Source: Mycolicibacter arupensis | GTDB lineage: Bacteria > Actinomycetota > Actinomycetes > Mycobacteriales > Mycobacteriaceae | Assembly (NCBI RefSeq): GCF_002086515.1 | Contig: NZ_MVHH01000001.1 | Location: 248,001 to 312,000 of the forward strand | Direction: 5' to 3' | DNA: 64,000 bases | In this document: positions 11,645 through 20,725 of the stretch, piece by piece | Numbering within the stretch: the first letter of the stretch is position 1 | Layout of the letters: every line of letters begins with the position of its first letter | Notes under the pieces: generated by a model | What the model was told of the DNA's origin: nothing | Databases searched by the model: none | Seen by the model: the letters and a program-made list of their open reading frames with translations, nothing else | Position numbers and translations under genes: made by a program

Positions 11645-12819
11645 AGCAAACCGGCCTGCTCGACGACGCCGGCCATCACCCGCACACCCACCGCCAGCGC
11701 CCGCTCGTCGAGATCGAACGTCGGCTGGTGCAGATCCAATTGCGGACCGGTGCCCGGCCACACCCCGAGTCGGCCCATGGCGCCGGGCACCTGCTCCAGA
11801 TACCAGGAGAAATCCTCGCCACCACCGGATTGCTGCGTCTCGGCCAGCACGTCGGGCCCGATGGCCTCGATCGCGTGGGTCAGCATTCGCGTGGAGAGCA
11901 CCTCGTTGACCACCGGCGGCACTCCGCGGTAGTAGTGCAGCGTGTGCTCGATGTTCAACGGCGCCAACAGCGAGGCCACCGCCTCCTCGACGATGCCCTC
12001 CATCGCCACCCAGGTATCCCGGCTGGCGGTGCGCACCGTTCCGGCCAGCCGCCCCGACTGCGGTATGGCGTTGGCGGCGGCTCCGGAATTGACGGCCCCC
12101 CACACCATCACCGTGCTGTTGCGCGGGTCGATGCGCCGCGACAGCACTCCCGGCAGCCCCGTGATCAAGGTGCCCAGCCCGTAGACCAGGTCCGCGGTCA
12201 GATGCGGACGCGAGGTATGACCGCCGGGTCCGGTGACCATGATCTCGATGGTGTCCGCCGCCGACGTGATGGGCCCGGCGATGGTGGCGACCCGACCGAC
12301 CTCCAGCCGGGGGTCGCAGTGCAGCGCGAAAATCCGGCTGACCCCGTTCAAGACGCCCGCGGCGATCGCGTCGATCGCTCCACCGGGCATCAGTTCCTCA
12401 GCGGCCTGGAACACCAGCCGCACGCCGACGGGCAACTCCGGGGCCGACGCCAGCGCCAGCGCCGCGCCCAGCAGAATCGCGGTATGCGCGTCGTGACCGC
12501 AGGCGTGGGTCACCCCCGGCACCAACGACGCGTAGGGCGCCCCGGTCTGCTCGGTCATCGGCAGGGCATCGATGTCGGCCCGCAGCGCCAGACGAGGCCC
12601 GCCTTCTGGCCCGAAATCACAGGTCAAGCCCGTCCCGCTGGGCAGGACCTTGGGATTGAGGCCGGCGCTGGCCAGGCGTTCACCGATGAATTGAGTGGTG
12701 GCGAACTCCTGGCGGCTCAACTCCGGATGGCGGTGCAGGTGCCGCCGCCATGCCACCAATTCCTCGGCATGGCCGGCCAGCCACGCCTCGACGGCGTGCG
12801 ACATGGGGGCTGGAGACAT
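11641..12819 (-). CDS. amiA1: M20-family N-acyl-amino-acid amidohydrolase
   Basis: Peptidase M20D metal-dependent amidohydrolase of 392 residues. Metal-ligand motifs are visible: ACGHDAH (residues 106-112) and the catalytic glutamates in VFQAAEEL (about 142-143), followed by the dimerisation domain with [11 protein letters not shown]. These enzymes cleave N-acyl groups from amino acids. The locus matches Rv3305c (amiA1). The adjacent paralogue amiB1 (Rv3306c), present in M. tuberculosis, is absent here. The gene diverges from deoD with a 43-bp gap. Confidence 0.9.
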   Translation of the reverse strand: MSPAPMSHAVEAWLAGHAEELVAWRRHLHRHPELSRQEFATTQFIGERLASAGLNPKVLPSGTGLTCDFGPEGGPRLALRADIDALPMTEQTGAPYASLVPGVTHACGHDAHTAILLGAALALASAPELPVGVRLVFQAAEELMPGGAIDAIAAGVLNGVSRIFALHCDPRLEVGRVATIAGPITSAADTIEIMVTGPGGHTSRPHLTADLVYGLGTLITGLPGVLSRRIDPRNSTVMVWGAVNSGAAANAIPQSGRLAGTVRTASRDTWVAMEGIVEEAVASLLAPLNIEHTLHYYRGVPPVVNEVLSTRMLTHAIEAIGPDVLAETQQSGGGEDFSWYLEQVPGAMGRLGVWPGTGPQLDLHQPTFDLDERALAVGVRVMAGVVEQAGLL

Positions 12820-12862
12820 TCAGGCAGTATCCCATCGCGGCACGCGACTAAACTCAGGACCT

Positions 12863-13663
12863 GTGACGGTACCGCTGGCAACGCAGGCGGCGGCGGTGGT
12901 CGCCCAGCGCACCGGCGTGCAAACGCACGACGTCGCGGTGGTGCTCGGTTCTGGGTGGGCACCCGCGGTGGCAGCTCTCGGCGCCGCGACCGCGAGCCTG
13001 CCGATGGCCGAGCTGCCGGGGTTCAGCGCACCGACCGCGGCGGGCCACACCGGCGAGCTGGTGTCGGTACGGATCGGCACGCACCGGGTGCTGGTGCTGG
13101 CGGGTCGCATCCATGCCTACGAGGGCCACGATCTGGCCGACGTGGTACGTCCGGTGCGCACCGCGGTCGCCGCGGGAGCCACCACCGTGATCCTGACCAA
13201 CGCCGCCGGCGGACTGCGGACCAGCTATCACGTGGGCCAGCCGGTGCTGATCAGCGACCATCTGAACATGACCGGGCGCTCCCCGCTGCAGGGTGCGCAC
13301 TTCGTCGACATGGTCGACGCCTACACGCCAGCGCTGCGCGCACTGGCCCACCACGTCGACCCCTCGCTGGCCGAGGGCGTCTACGCAGGAATGGCCGGCC
13401 CTCAGTACGAGACCCCCGCCGAGATCAGGATGCTGCGCACGCTGGGCGCTGACCTGGTGGGCATGTCGACGGTCCACGAGGCGATCGCCGCCCGAGCGGC
13501 CGGCGCCCAGGTCCTGGGACTGTCGCTGGTGACCAACCTGGCGGCGGGAATCACCGGCGAACCCCTCAGCCATGCCGAGGTGCTGGCCGCCGGACGCGAA
13601 GCGGCCGCGAACATGGGGGCACTCCTCGCCGAAGTGATCAGCCGGCTACCGGCACCTCAGTAA
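12863..13663 (+). CDS. deoD: Purine nucleoside phosphorylase
   Basis: Phosphorolysis of purine (deoxy)nucleosides to base plus (deoxy)ribose-1-phosphate. It is a trimeric-type PNP of 266 residues, starting at GTG (VTVPLATQ), which matches Rv3307. Recognisable elements are the phosphate-binding GSGW near residue 29, GRIHAYEGH (81-89), LTNAAGGL and the [13 protein letters not shown] segment. It is the start of the nucleoside/sugar stretch that continues with pmmB and upp. The last seven bases overlap the convergent glycosyltransferase gene. Confidence 0.94.
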   Translation: MTVPLATQAAAVVAQRTGVQTHDVAVVLGSGWAPAVAALGAATASLPMAELPGFSAPTAAGHTGELVSVRIGTHRVLVLAGRIHAYEGHDLADVVRPVRTAVAAGATTVILTNAAGGLRTSYHVGQPVLISDHLNMTGRSPLQGAHFVDMVDAYTPALRALAHHVDPSLAEGVYAGMAGPQYETPAEIRMLRTLGADLVGMSTVHEAIAARAAGAQVLGLSLVTNLAAGITGEPLSHAEVLAAGREAAANMGALLAEVISRLPAPQ

Positions 13664-15195
13664 CTGACACCGGAGCTGTGGCGCATCCGCGGCCACATGG
13701 CGGCCCAACTGCCCCGTGGCTTCTCACACAGGTAGATCTTCGCCGAGCTTTCGCCGTTGTGCACTCCGGCGGGGAAACGGATCGAGTTCAGGTAGCCGAC
13801 GTGGGCCCAGTACTGGCTCAGTCTGGGGACGGGGAACCGCCCGACGCACAGCACCGTGGCCGGGCTGCCCGTAGGTGGCCCCCACAGGGCGTAGCTGCTG
13901 TCGCCGCTGACCACCGGCCGGGTGACGCCGGCCGCCGGCCCGAGGACCCGCAGCGCCGAGGCCTCACCATAGTTGCTGGTGAAGATCGGCACGTCGCTGG
14001 GCAGTGAAGCAGCGGCAGCGGCCACCTCATCGACGAACTGGGGCCAGCCGTAGGTCTCCATCGGAATGGGGTTGACCTGCCGTAGCGCCGTTGCGGTGGT
14101 CGGCGGCAGCACCGGCAGGCAGAACACGACCGCGCCGACGAACGACGCACCCAGCGCCGCCGCCCAGCCCAGCGGCGCCCGGTCGGACCACTTGGTCTCG
14201 ATGTGGACCGCGCCGGCGGCGAAGAGCGCCGCGAGCACCGGCCCGGCGTAGTAGCAGCGGCCTCCGGTGATGACGCAGAGCACCAAGACCACCGCCGGCA
14301 CCACCAGGATCCAACGGTCGTCCCGGCCCTCGTCGGCCACCAGCCAGCGAGCTCCGATCACCCACAGCAGCACCAGCAGCGGGCCGGCGTACAGCAGCAA
14401 CAGCAGAGGTAGCTGGGTCAGTGATCCCAGCGGGCCGCCCATGCGCACCGACATGGCGTGGGCGAACGTCAGATTCGGCCAGCCGTGTGCGGCGTTCCAG
14501 ATGAGGTTGGGGACCGCCATCACGATCGCCGTGGAGGCGGCCAGCCACGGTCCCGGCGAGCGCAGCGTGTCGCGCCGGAAGATCACCAGGCCGACCCCGA
14601 TGCCGATGAGCAGCAACGCGACGGTCTGCTTTGCCTCCAGCCCGATCCCGGCGACCACACCGGCCGGCAGCCAGGCCACCGTCGTTCCGATCCGCAGCGC
14701 CCGCGTCACCAACAGCAGCACCGCGATCCAGACCAGCTGGTCGACCACGGTGGTCCCGAAGAACATCGCGGCACCCATGAACAGCGGGCTGGCCGCCACC
14801 GCGGCCGCGGTGATCCCCTGGGCCACCCGCCGTCCGCCGAACTCCGCCGCCAGCAGCGCCGCCAGCGCGATGCAGCCCAGGTGGATCGCGATGGCCAAGA
14901 GCCGCAGCCCCGGCAAGCCGCCCACGGCCGCCAGCCGAGCCAGCAGTGGCACCAGTGGCGGATGGTCGAAGTAGCCCCAGGCGGGGTGCTGACCGCAGAT
15001 CACGTAGTAGAACTCGTCGGGGTGCCAGCCGTAGTTCATGGCAAAGACCCCGTGCACCGCGGCGGCGATGGCCATCACGGCGGCCACAGGCAGGAGCGAG
15101 TGGCGACTCACCCACGAGTCTGTGGATTCCGGCCCCGGCACGGCTGTGGAGCGAATCACCGGCTCTCCATCGTCAAGCGGTACAGATCCGAGCAT
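13657..15195 (-). CDS. GT-C-type membrane glycosyltransferase, copy A
   Basis: Polytopic membrane protein (512 residues, about 10-11 hydrophobic segments) of the GT39/ArnT-like dolichyl- or polyprenyl-phosphate-sugar transferase type. The acidic catalytic pair is Asp60-Glu61 in [11 protein letters not shown], in the first external loop, followed by [18 protein letters not shown] chose the ATG at 15195; the frame is open further upstream but through low-quality sequence. A close paralogue lies directly upstream in the same orientation, 59 bp away. The sugar and acceptor are unknown; envelope glycan or protein O-glycosylation are possibilities. It ends seven bases inside the convergent deoD. 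Confidence 0.8.
   Translation of the reverse strand: MLGSVPLDDGEPVIRSTAVPGPESTDSWVSRHSLLPVAAVMAIAAAVHGVFAMNYGWHPDEFYYVICGQHPAWGYFDHPPLVPLLARLAAVGGLPGLRLLAIAIHLGCIALAALLAAEFGGRRVAQGITAAAVAASPLFMGAAMFFGTTVVDQLVWIAVLLLVTRALRIGTTVAWLPAGVVAGIGLEAKQTVALLLIGIGVGLVIFRRDTLRSPGPWLAASTAIVMAVPNLIWNAAHGWPNLTFAHAMSVRMGGPLGSLTQLPLLLLLYAGPLLVLLWVIGARWLVADEGRDDRWILVVPAVVLVLCVITGGRCYYAGPVLAALFAAGAVHIETKWSDRAPLGWAAALGASFVGAVVFCLPVLPPTTATALRQVNPIPMETYGWPQFVDEVAAAAASLPSDVPIFTSNYGEASALRVLGPAAGVTRPVVSGDSSYALWGPPTGSPATVLCVGRFPVPRLSQYWAHVGYLNSIRFPAGVHNGESSAKIYLCEKPRGSWAAMWPRMRHSSGVSY
14590..14890 (-). repeat. Near-identical segment shared with copy B (copy A member)
   Basis: This segment of copy A is almost identical in DNA to the segment 1598 bp away in copy B, including an exact 82-bp match (14734-14815 against 16332-16413). 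The surrounding coding sequence is visibly more divergent. Confidence 0.8.
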
Positions 15196-15254
15196 GGTAG
15201 CAACTAATTGACACTGCTTGCCCCGGCGACCGCCCGCCGTCCCGCGCCTACAGA

Positions 15255-16757
15255 TCAGTACGGAACGCCGGAGCTGTGCCGCATCCGCGGCCACATCGCG
15301 GCCCAGCTGCCCCGCGGGTGCTCACACAGGTAGATGTGGGCCCCGTGCAACCCGTTGTGTACCCCGCCGGGCAGTTTGATCGACGCCAGGTAGGTGACGC
15401 TCTCCCAGTACTGGGTGAGTTTGCGGACCGGGAATCTCCCCACGCACAGCACGGTGGCGGGGCTGCCTTTCGGCGGGCCCCATACGGCGTAGTTGCTGTC
15501 GCCGCTGACCACCGGACCAGTGATGCCCGCCGCCGGCCCGAACAGTCGCAGCGCGGAGGCCTCGCCGTAGTCCCCGGCGAAGATCGGCACATCGGCGGGC
15601 AACGTCGCCGCGACAGCCGCGACTTCGTCGACGAACGCCGGCCAGCCGTACGTCTCGAGTGGAATCGGATTGATCTTGCGCAACGAGTCGGCGGTCGTGA
15701 CGGGCAGCATCGGCAGGCAGAGCAAGACCGCTCCGGCAAACAGCCCGACAAGCGCGGCGGCCCAGCCCGGCGGTACCCGGTGGGGGTTCGCCCCTTCGAT
15801 GCGCATGGCACCGGCGGCGAACAGCACCGCGAACACCGGTCCCACGTAGTAGCAGCGGCCACCGCTGATGACCACCAATGCCACCACCACCACCGGCACC
15901 ACCAGCATCCAGCGGTAGTCCGCTCCCGCCGGGGAGGCCAGCCAGCCGATGCCGATCAACCACAGGACGATCAACAGTGGCCCGGCGTAGAGAAAGACAA
16001 GTAACGGCATCTGGGACAGCGAACCCAGCGGGCCGCCCATGCGTACCGACATGGCGTGGGCGAACGTCAGACTCGGCCAGCCGTGTGCGGCGTTCCAGAT
16101 GAGGTTCGGAGCCGCCAGCACCGCCGCGACCGCGCAGGCCCCCCAGGGCCCCGTGGTGCGCAGCGCATCTCGGCGGAAGATCGCCAGGCCGACCCCGATC
16201 CCGATGAGCAGCAAGACGACGGTCTGTTTGGCCTCCAGCCCGATCCCGGCGACCACACCGGCCGGCAGCCAGGCCATCATCGTTCCGATCCGCAGCGCCC
16301 GCGTCACCAACAGCAGCACCGCGATCCAGATCAGCTGGTCGACCACGGTGGTCCCGAAGAACATCGCGGCACCCATGAACAGCGGGCTGGCCGCCACCGC
16401 GGCCGCGGTGATCAGCTGGGCCACTCGCCGTCCGCCGAACTCCGCCGTCAGCAGCGCCGCCAGCACGATGCAGCCCAGGTGGATCGCGATGGCCAGCAGT
16501 CTCAGTCCCCACAAGCCGCCTACGGCAGCCACCCTGGCCATCAGGGGCACCAGGGGCGGATGGTCGAAGTAGCCCCAAGCGGGGTGCTGACCGCACACCA
16601 CGTAGTAGAACTCGTCGGTGTGCCAGCCGTAGTGGGTGGCGACCGCCAGGTGCACGATGGCCGTGACGGCGACCACGACGGCCACCGGCATCATGCTGCG
16701 CCAGTTCACCGGCGAGCAGATTGAGCGTTTCGCCAGTAAGGACGTCACATCGGTCAC
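15255..16757 (-). CDS. GT-C-type membrane glycosyltransferase, copy B
   Basis: Paralogue of the next gene downstream, 500 residues, with the same architecture. The catalytic acidic pair is Asp48-Glu49 in YGWHTDEFYYV, followed by the [15 protein letters not shown] motif, and both copies end in MRHSSGV-Tyr. Start is taken as GTG (VTDVTSLL); a second in-frame GTG lies three codons later. It diverges from pmmB with 96 bp between starts. The middle of the gene is nearly identical in DNA to copy A while the flanks differ, which suggests duplication followed by gene conversion. Confidence 0.8.
   Translation of the reverse strand: MTDVTSLLAKRSICSPVNWRSMMPVAVVVAVTAIVHLAVATHYGWHTDEFYYVVCGQHPAWGYFDHPPLVPLMARVAAVGGLWGLRLLAIAIHLGCIVLAALLTAEFGGRRVAQLITAAAVAASPLFMGAAMFFGTTVVDQLIWIAVLLLVTRALRIGTMMAWLPAGVVAGIGLEAKQTVVLLLIGIGVGLAIFRRDALRTTGPWGACAVAAVLAAPNLIWNAAHGWPSLTFAHAMSVRMGGPLGSLSQMPLLVFLYAGPLLIVLWLIGIGWLASPAGADYRWMLVVPVVVVALVVISGGRCYYVGPVFAVLFAAGAMRIEGANPHRVPPGWAAALVGLFAGAVLLCLPMLPVTTADSLRKINPIPLETYGWPAFVDEVAAVAATLPADVPIFAGDYGEASALRLFGPAAGITGPVVSGDSNYAVWGPPKGSPATVLCVGRFPVRKLTQYWESVTYLASIKLPGGVHNGLHGAHIYLCEHPRGSWAAMWPRMRHSSGVPY
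16188..16488 (-). repeat. Near-identical segment shared with copy A (copy B member)
   Basis: Partner of the copy A segment. It encodes the membrane helices around [20 protein letters not shown]. An uninterrupted identical run of 82 bp lies at 16332-16413. Confidence 0.8.
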
Positions 16758-16832
16758 CGGTACTCCATGGTCGGGTGGACGCAAACCGGGGAAGAGTAAC
16801 AAGTAGTTGATATTGGACGCGACGTCGATTGC

Positions 16833-16850
16833 CACAATTGGCACAATTGG
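16833..16850. promoter_or_regulatory. Tandem 9-bp repeat before pmmB
   Basis: Two perfect head-to-tail copies of CACAATTGG, ending four bases before the pmmB GTG. Each contains the palindrome CAATTG, and TGCC...GGCA flanks add dyad symmetry. Placed in the divergent gap between glycosyltransferase copy B and pmmB, it could be an operator, but this rests only on position and symmetry. Confidence 0.3.
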
Positions 16851-16853
16851 CAG

Positions 16854-18473
16854 GTGACTCCCAAGGAATGGATCGCGCACGATCCCGACCCGGTGACCGC
16901 CGCGGAGCTCAGAGCATGCAGCCCCGACGAGTTAGCCGTCCGGTTCGCGGCACCGCTGAGGTTCGGCACCGCCGGGCTGCGCGGTCCGGTGCGCGGCGGG
17001 CCCGATGCGATGAACCTCGCCGTGGTGCTGCGCGCCAGCTGGGCGGTGGCCCGCGTTCTGTCCGCCCATCAACGCACCGGGTCGACGGTGGTGGTGGGCC
17101 GCGACGCGCGGCACGGATCGGAGATGTTCGCCACAGCGACGGCGGAAGTGTTTGCCGCAGCAGGCTTTTCGGTGTTGCTGTTACCGGATCCGTCGCCGAC
17201 ACCGGTACTGGCATTTGCGGTGCGCCACACCGGCGCAGCTGCCGGGGTCCAGATCACCGCCTCGCACAATCCGGCCGCCGACAACGGCTACAAGGTGTAC
17301 TTCGACGGCGGCATCCAGATCGTCTCGCCGATCGACACCGAGATCGAAGACGCCATGGCCGACGCTCCCCCAGCCGACACCATCGCCCGGCGCCCCGTCA
17401 CCCCGACCGGAGACGAGCTGCTGGCACGCTACATCGCACGGGCAGCCACGGTGCGCCGCAGCCGCACCGGGGTTCGAGTAGCACTGACACCGCTGCACGG
17501 TGTCGGCGGAAAGGTGGCGGTGGCGGCCCTGCGCGCCGCGGGCATCACCGACATCCACACGGTGGCCGCCCAGTTCGATCCCGACCCGGAATTCCCCACG
17601 GTGACCTTCCCCAACCCGGAAGAACCCGGCGCCACCGATGCGCTCTTGGAGCGGGCCACCGAGGTCGACGCCGACATCGCGATCGCCTTGGACCCCGACG
17701 CCGACCGATGCGCCGTCGGCATCTGCGGCCCGCGGGGCTGGCGGATGCTGAGCGGCAACGAAACCGGTTGGCTGTTAGGCGACTATCTGCTGTCGCAGCT
17801 GCCCGCGACACGCGCGGGCGCCGCCGTGGTGGCCAGCAGCGTGGTCTCGTCGCGCATGCTGGCGCGGATCGCGCAGCACTACGGCGCTCGACATGTCGAG
17901 ACGCTGACCGGCTTCAAATGGCTGGCGCGCGCCGACATGCCGCCCGTCGGGCCGCCAGGTGCCACGCTTGCCTACGCCTACGAGGAGGCCATCGGCTACT
18001 GCGTCGACCCAGAGGCGGTGCGGGACAAGGACGGTATCAGCGCAGCGGTGCTGGCCTGCGACCTGCTGGCGGCGCTGCGGGGTCGAGGCAGCTCGATTCT
18101 GCAGGCCTTGGACGGGCTGGCCCGGCGGCACGGTGTTCATGTCACTGACGCCGTGACACGCCGGGTCGGGAGTCCGGCCGAGGCGGCCGGTGTGATGGCC
18201 CGGCTGCGTTCCGATCCGCCGGGCGAACTCGCTGAATTCGCCGTGACTGCAAGCGATCTACTGCACCGCAGCGGGCCGACCACCGATGCCCTGGAGTTCA
18301 CCGGCGAGCGGGCCGGCACCACGGTACGGGTGGTAGTCCGTCCGTCCGGGACCGAACCGAAGCTCAAGTGCTATCTGGAAGTCACCCGGCCACCGTCGGA
18401 TGACCTCGCCGCGGACCACGCCGAGGCGCAGCGGGTGTGCCAGGCCGTCGCCGATGTGGTCCGCTCCTGGTAA
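16854..18473 (+). CDS. pmmB: Phosphomannomutase / phosphoglucomutase PmmB
   Basis: Alpha-D-phosphohexomutase of 539 residues (Rv3308 type), interconverting hexose-1- and hexose-6-phosphates. Active-site elements are in order: phosphoserine loop TASHNP (residues 135-140, Ser137), metal loop DPDADR (280-285), sugar-binding GFKW and EEAIGYC, and phosphate-binding RPSGTEPKLK near the C-terminus. GTG start. It lies downstream of deoD; ribose-1-phosphate to ribose-5-phosphate conversion is therefore conceivable in nucleoside salvage, although the annotation as a mannose enzyme is conventional. Confidence 0.92.
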   Translation: MTPKEWIAHDPDPVTAAELRACSPDELAVRFAAPLRFGTAGLRGPVRGGPDAMNLAVVLRASWAVARVLSAHQRTGSTVVVGRDARHGSEMFATATAEVFAAAGFSVLLLPDPSPTPVLAFAVRHTGAAAGVQITASHNPAADNGYKVYFDGGIQIVSPIDTEIEDAMADAPPADTIARRPVTPTGDELLARYIARAATVRRSRTGVRVALTPLHGVGGKVAVAALRAAGITDIHTVAAQFDPDPEFPTVTFPNPEEPGATDALLERATEVDADIAIALDPDADRCAVGICGPRGWRMLSGNETGWLLGDYLLSQLPATRAGAAVVASSVVSSRMLARIAQHYGARHVETLTGFKWLARADMPPVGPPGATLAYAYEEAIGYCVDPEAVRDKDGISAAVLACDLLAALRGRGSSILQALDGLARRHGVHVTDAVTRRVGSPAEAAGVMARLRSDPPGELAEFAVTASDLLHRSGPTTDALEFTGERAGTTVRVVVRPSGTEPKLKCYLEVTRPPSDDLAADHAEAQRVCQAVADVVRSW

Positions 18474-18545
18474 CGCCCGATCGCTCCATCAACTACCAGC
18501 CGCCACACCCGGCTCAGCTGGCACCAACCCGACCGTATGTGATGA

Positions 18546-18627
18546 TTGCCCGCCTTTGAGCGACAACGGGAGTCGGCGGGGCCGAATCCAGCAACGCAAG
18601 AAATGTTTGTCGCTCAAAGGCGGGCAA
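18546..18627. repeat. Dispersed inverted-repeat element, copy 1
   Basis: Perfect 21-bp inverted arms (18546-18566 and 18607-18627; core CCCGCCTTTGAGCGACAA) enclose a 40-bp spacer. It lies in the 222-bp gap between the convergent genes pmmB and upp, where it could act as a bidirectional terminator. The same arms recur at 46243-46337 with a different spacer, so it is a dispersed element and not just a local hairpin. No transposase is nearby. Confidence 0.75.
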
Positions 18628-18695
18628 CAACCACACACGCCCGCCGGTCGCCGCATGAGGGTAGAAAATCGGTAGCCGGTATGACGGCAGAGAAT

Positions 18696-19340
18696 TCAGC
18701 GCGGCCCGAACTGGCGGTCGCCGGCATCTCCCAGTCCCGGAACGATGTAGGCGTTCTCGTTCAGTCCGTCGTCCACGGTGGCGGTGATCAGCCGCACTCC
18801 CGGTGCCGCCTGCCCGAGCGCCGCCACCCCCTCCGGAGCGGCCACCACGCACAGCACGGTGATGTCGGTCGCGCCGCGTTCGCACAGCAGTCCCAGGGTG
18901 TGCACCAGGGAACCACCGGTGGCCAGCATCGGGTCGAGGACCATGACCGGTGTGCCGCTGAGGTCGGCGGGCAGCGATGCCAGATACGGCACCGGCCGGT
19001 GGGTGGCCTCGTCGCGGGCCACACCGACGAAGCCGACATTGGCCTCGGGTATCAGTGCGTGTGCGGCCTCGACCATGCCCAGACCCGCGCGCAGCACCGG
19101 TACCAACAACGGGGGCTGCGCCAGCCGCGCCCCAACGGTTTCGGTCAGCGGGGTGCGCACGGTGATCTCCACGCGGGGCGCCTCGCGGGTGGCTTCATAG
19201 ACCAGCATCCAGGTCAGGTCGCTCAGCGCCGACCGGAATACCGCGTTGCCACTGCTCTGGTCGCGCAACGTGGCCAATCGGGCTGCGGCCAGCGGGTGAT
19301 CGACCACGCAGACATCCACGCCTGGGACCCTACGGGTCAT
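18696..19340 (-). CDS. upp: Uracil phosphoribosyltransferase
   Basis: Salvages uracil with PRPP to give UMP. The 214-residue protein carries the PRPP-binding loop [11 protein letters not shown] (residues 134-144) and the C-terminal uracil-binding [11 protein letters not shown]. Matches Rv3309c after pmmB. The ATG overlaps by four bases the stop of the upstream PE-PPE-domain gene, so translation is probably coupled to that secreted hydrolase, an unusual partner for a pyrimidine salvage enzyme. Confidence 0.94.
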   Translation of the reverse strand: MTRRVPGVDVCVVDHPLAAARLATLRDQSSGNAVFRSALSDLTWMLVYEATREAPRVEITVRTPLTETVGARLAQPPLLVPVLRAGLGMVEAAHALIPEANVGFVGVARDEATHRPVPYLASLPADLSGTPVMVLDPMLATGGSLVHTLGLLCERGATDITVLCVVAAPEGVAALGQAAPGVRLITATVDDGLNENAYIVPGLGDAGDRQFGPR

Positions 19341-20722
19341 GCGCCGAGGAAGTTGAGGATCTCAAAGACCACCCCACCCATCTCCAGCACCGGAGCAAGC
19401 GAGATAAGCGGTTCGCCGTTGAACACCGCGTCCGGGCCCAGCCAGTCGGCGACATTCAGCGACACCGCCAGCTCGTTCCAGGCGTCGAGGATGTACGCGT
19501 CGACGTCATTAGTGACGCGATAGCCGGTCAGCAGTGCGTCGACGAAGCCATCCGACAGCGGGCTCAACCCGCCGAAACCCAAGAGATCGTTGACCGGGTC
19601 GACGAAGCTGCGCACCGCGGCGTACTGCAGCCCGGCGAACATCTGCAGCGGGTCCATTCGCAGCAGCAAACCCGCGACGTCGGAACCGTCAGCCAATTCG
19701 CCACTGGCGTTGACCGCCCAGGGCCCCACGGCGTCAGTTCCGTTGACGCCGACGAACGGATTGCCGGGATTGCCGTAGCCCCAGTCGATTACCAGCTTCA
19801 GCAGGGGCGCCAGCGCGTCACCGATGACCTTGCCGACGTCACCGAGCTGGTAGATGGGCCACAGCAGCGGCAGCTGTTGGGGAATCAGGTAGAAGTCGGT
19901 GTCCCCGATGCGGCCGAGGTCGATGGTGTCGGCCAGGTTGTCGAAGTCGATGTAGGAGAAGTGCACCGTCGCCGTACCGATCAGCGCGTTGAGCATGGCC
20001 AGCAGGTTCGTCGGATCCTGCGGGAAGTTGGCCAGGCCGTCGTATTCGCCGGTGTAGATGTCGGTCTCGAATCCGCTGGTCGGCGTCGGACCGATGCTCA
20101 GCGGGATGCCCAAGAACGGCAGGGTGACCGGCTGGTCGCTCAACAGCGGATAGGCGGGAAAGCGGGTCAGGACGCCACCGAGCGGGTTGCTGGGATTGCC
20201 GATCAGCACGAAGTTGAGGTTGTCCGGGTCGTAGCCGCCGCCCGGCGGCTGGGCGAGCAGGTCGATCATCAGCTGGGTGGAGACGGTGGCGCTCTGCGAG
20301 TAGCCGAACACCGTGACTTGTGAACCGTCTTCCAATTGCGGCACCACCGCGGCCCGCAAGATCTCAGTGCCGCTGGCTATCGATTGAGCGAACGTCAGTT
20401 GGGGATTCGGCGGGGGCAGACACACCAACGGGCAGAACTGGTTAGGGGTGACCAAGGGCTCGAATGTGGAGCCGGGGAAGGTCGGTTGCCCCGGGAACCA
20501 CGGCGAGGCCGGCTGCAGGAACAAGTCGAGCACCGCATCCATGTAGCCGCCGACCGTGGGGTCGGGAATGCTGGTCGGGCCCATGATCCAGCCGTCACCG
20601 GCCAACAGCTCGACATCGTGCCGCTCCTGCAGGCCGGCCGATGCCACGTCCGGCCCGCAGGTCGCCGCCAGGACCGAGGCCGCCGCAATCAGCACCGCCC
20701 CCAGCGGCCGCCGTGTATGCAT
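19337..20722 (-). CDS. Secreted PE-PPE-domain alpha/beta hydrolase 1
   Basis: 461-residue exported protein with an N-terminal signal segment (Arg-Arg then hydrophobic to about residue 29) followed directly by a PE-PPE domain of the serine alpha/beta hydrolase fold. The nucleophile elbow is GYSQS (residues 140-144, Ser142), and QFCPLVC supplies a likely disulfide. It lacks the N-terminal PE or PPE secretion domain, so it should use the general Sec route. Cutinase/lipase-like esterase activity is inferred from the fold. The neighbour three bases upstream is a paralogue, and the gene overlaps upp. Confidence 0.8.
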   Translation of the reverse strand: MHTRRPLGAVLIAAASVLAATCGPDVASAGLQERHDVELLAGDGWIMGPTSIPDPTVGGYMDAVLDLFLQPASPWFPGQPTFPGSTFEPLVTPNQFCPLVCLPPPNPQLTFAQSIASGTEILRAAVVPQLEDGSQVTVFGYSQSATVSTQLMIDLLAQPPGGGYDPDNLNFVLIGNPSNPLGGVLTRFPAYPLLSDQPVTLPFLGIPLSIGPTPTSGFETDIYTGEYDGLANFPQDPTNLLAMLNALIGTATVHFSYIDFDNLADTIDLGRIGDTDFYLIPQQLPLLWPIYQLGDVGKVIGDALAPLLKLVIDWGYGNPGNPFVGVNGTDAVGPWAVNASGELADGSDVAGLLLRMDPLQMFAGLQYAAVRSFVDPVNDLLGFGGLSPLSDGFVDALLTGYRVTNDVDAYILDAWNELAVSLNVADWLGPDAVFNGEPLISLAPVLEMGGVVFEILNFLGA

Positions 20723-20725
20723 CGA

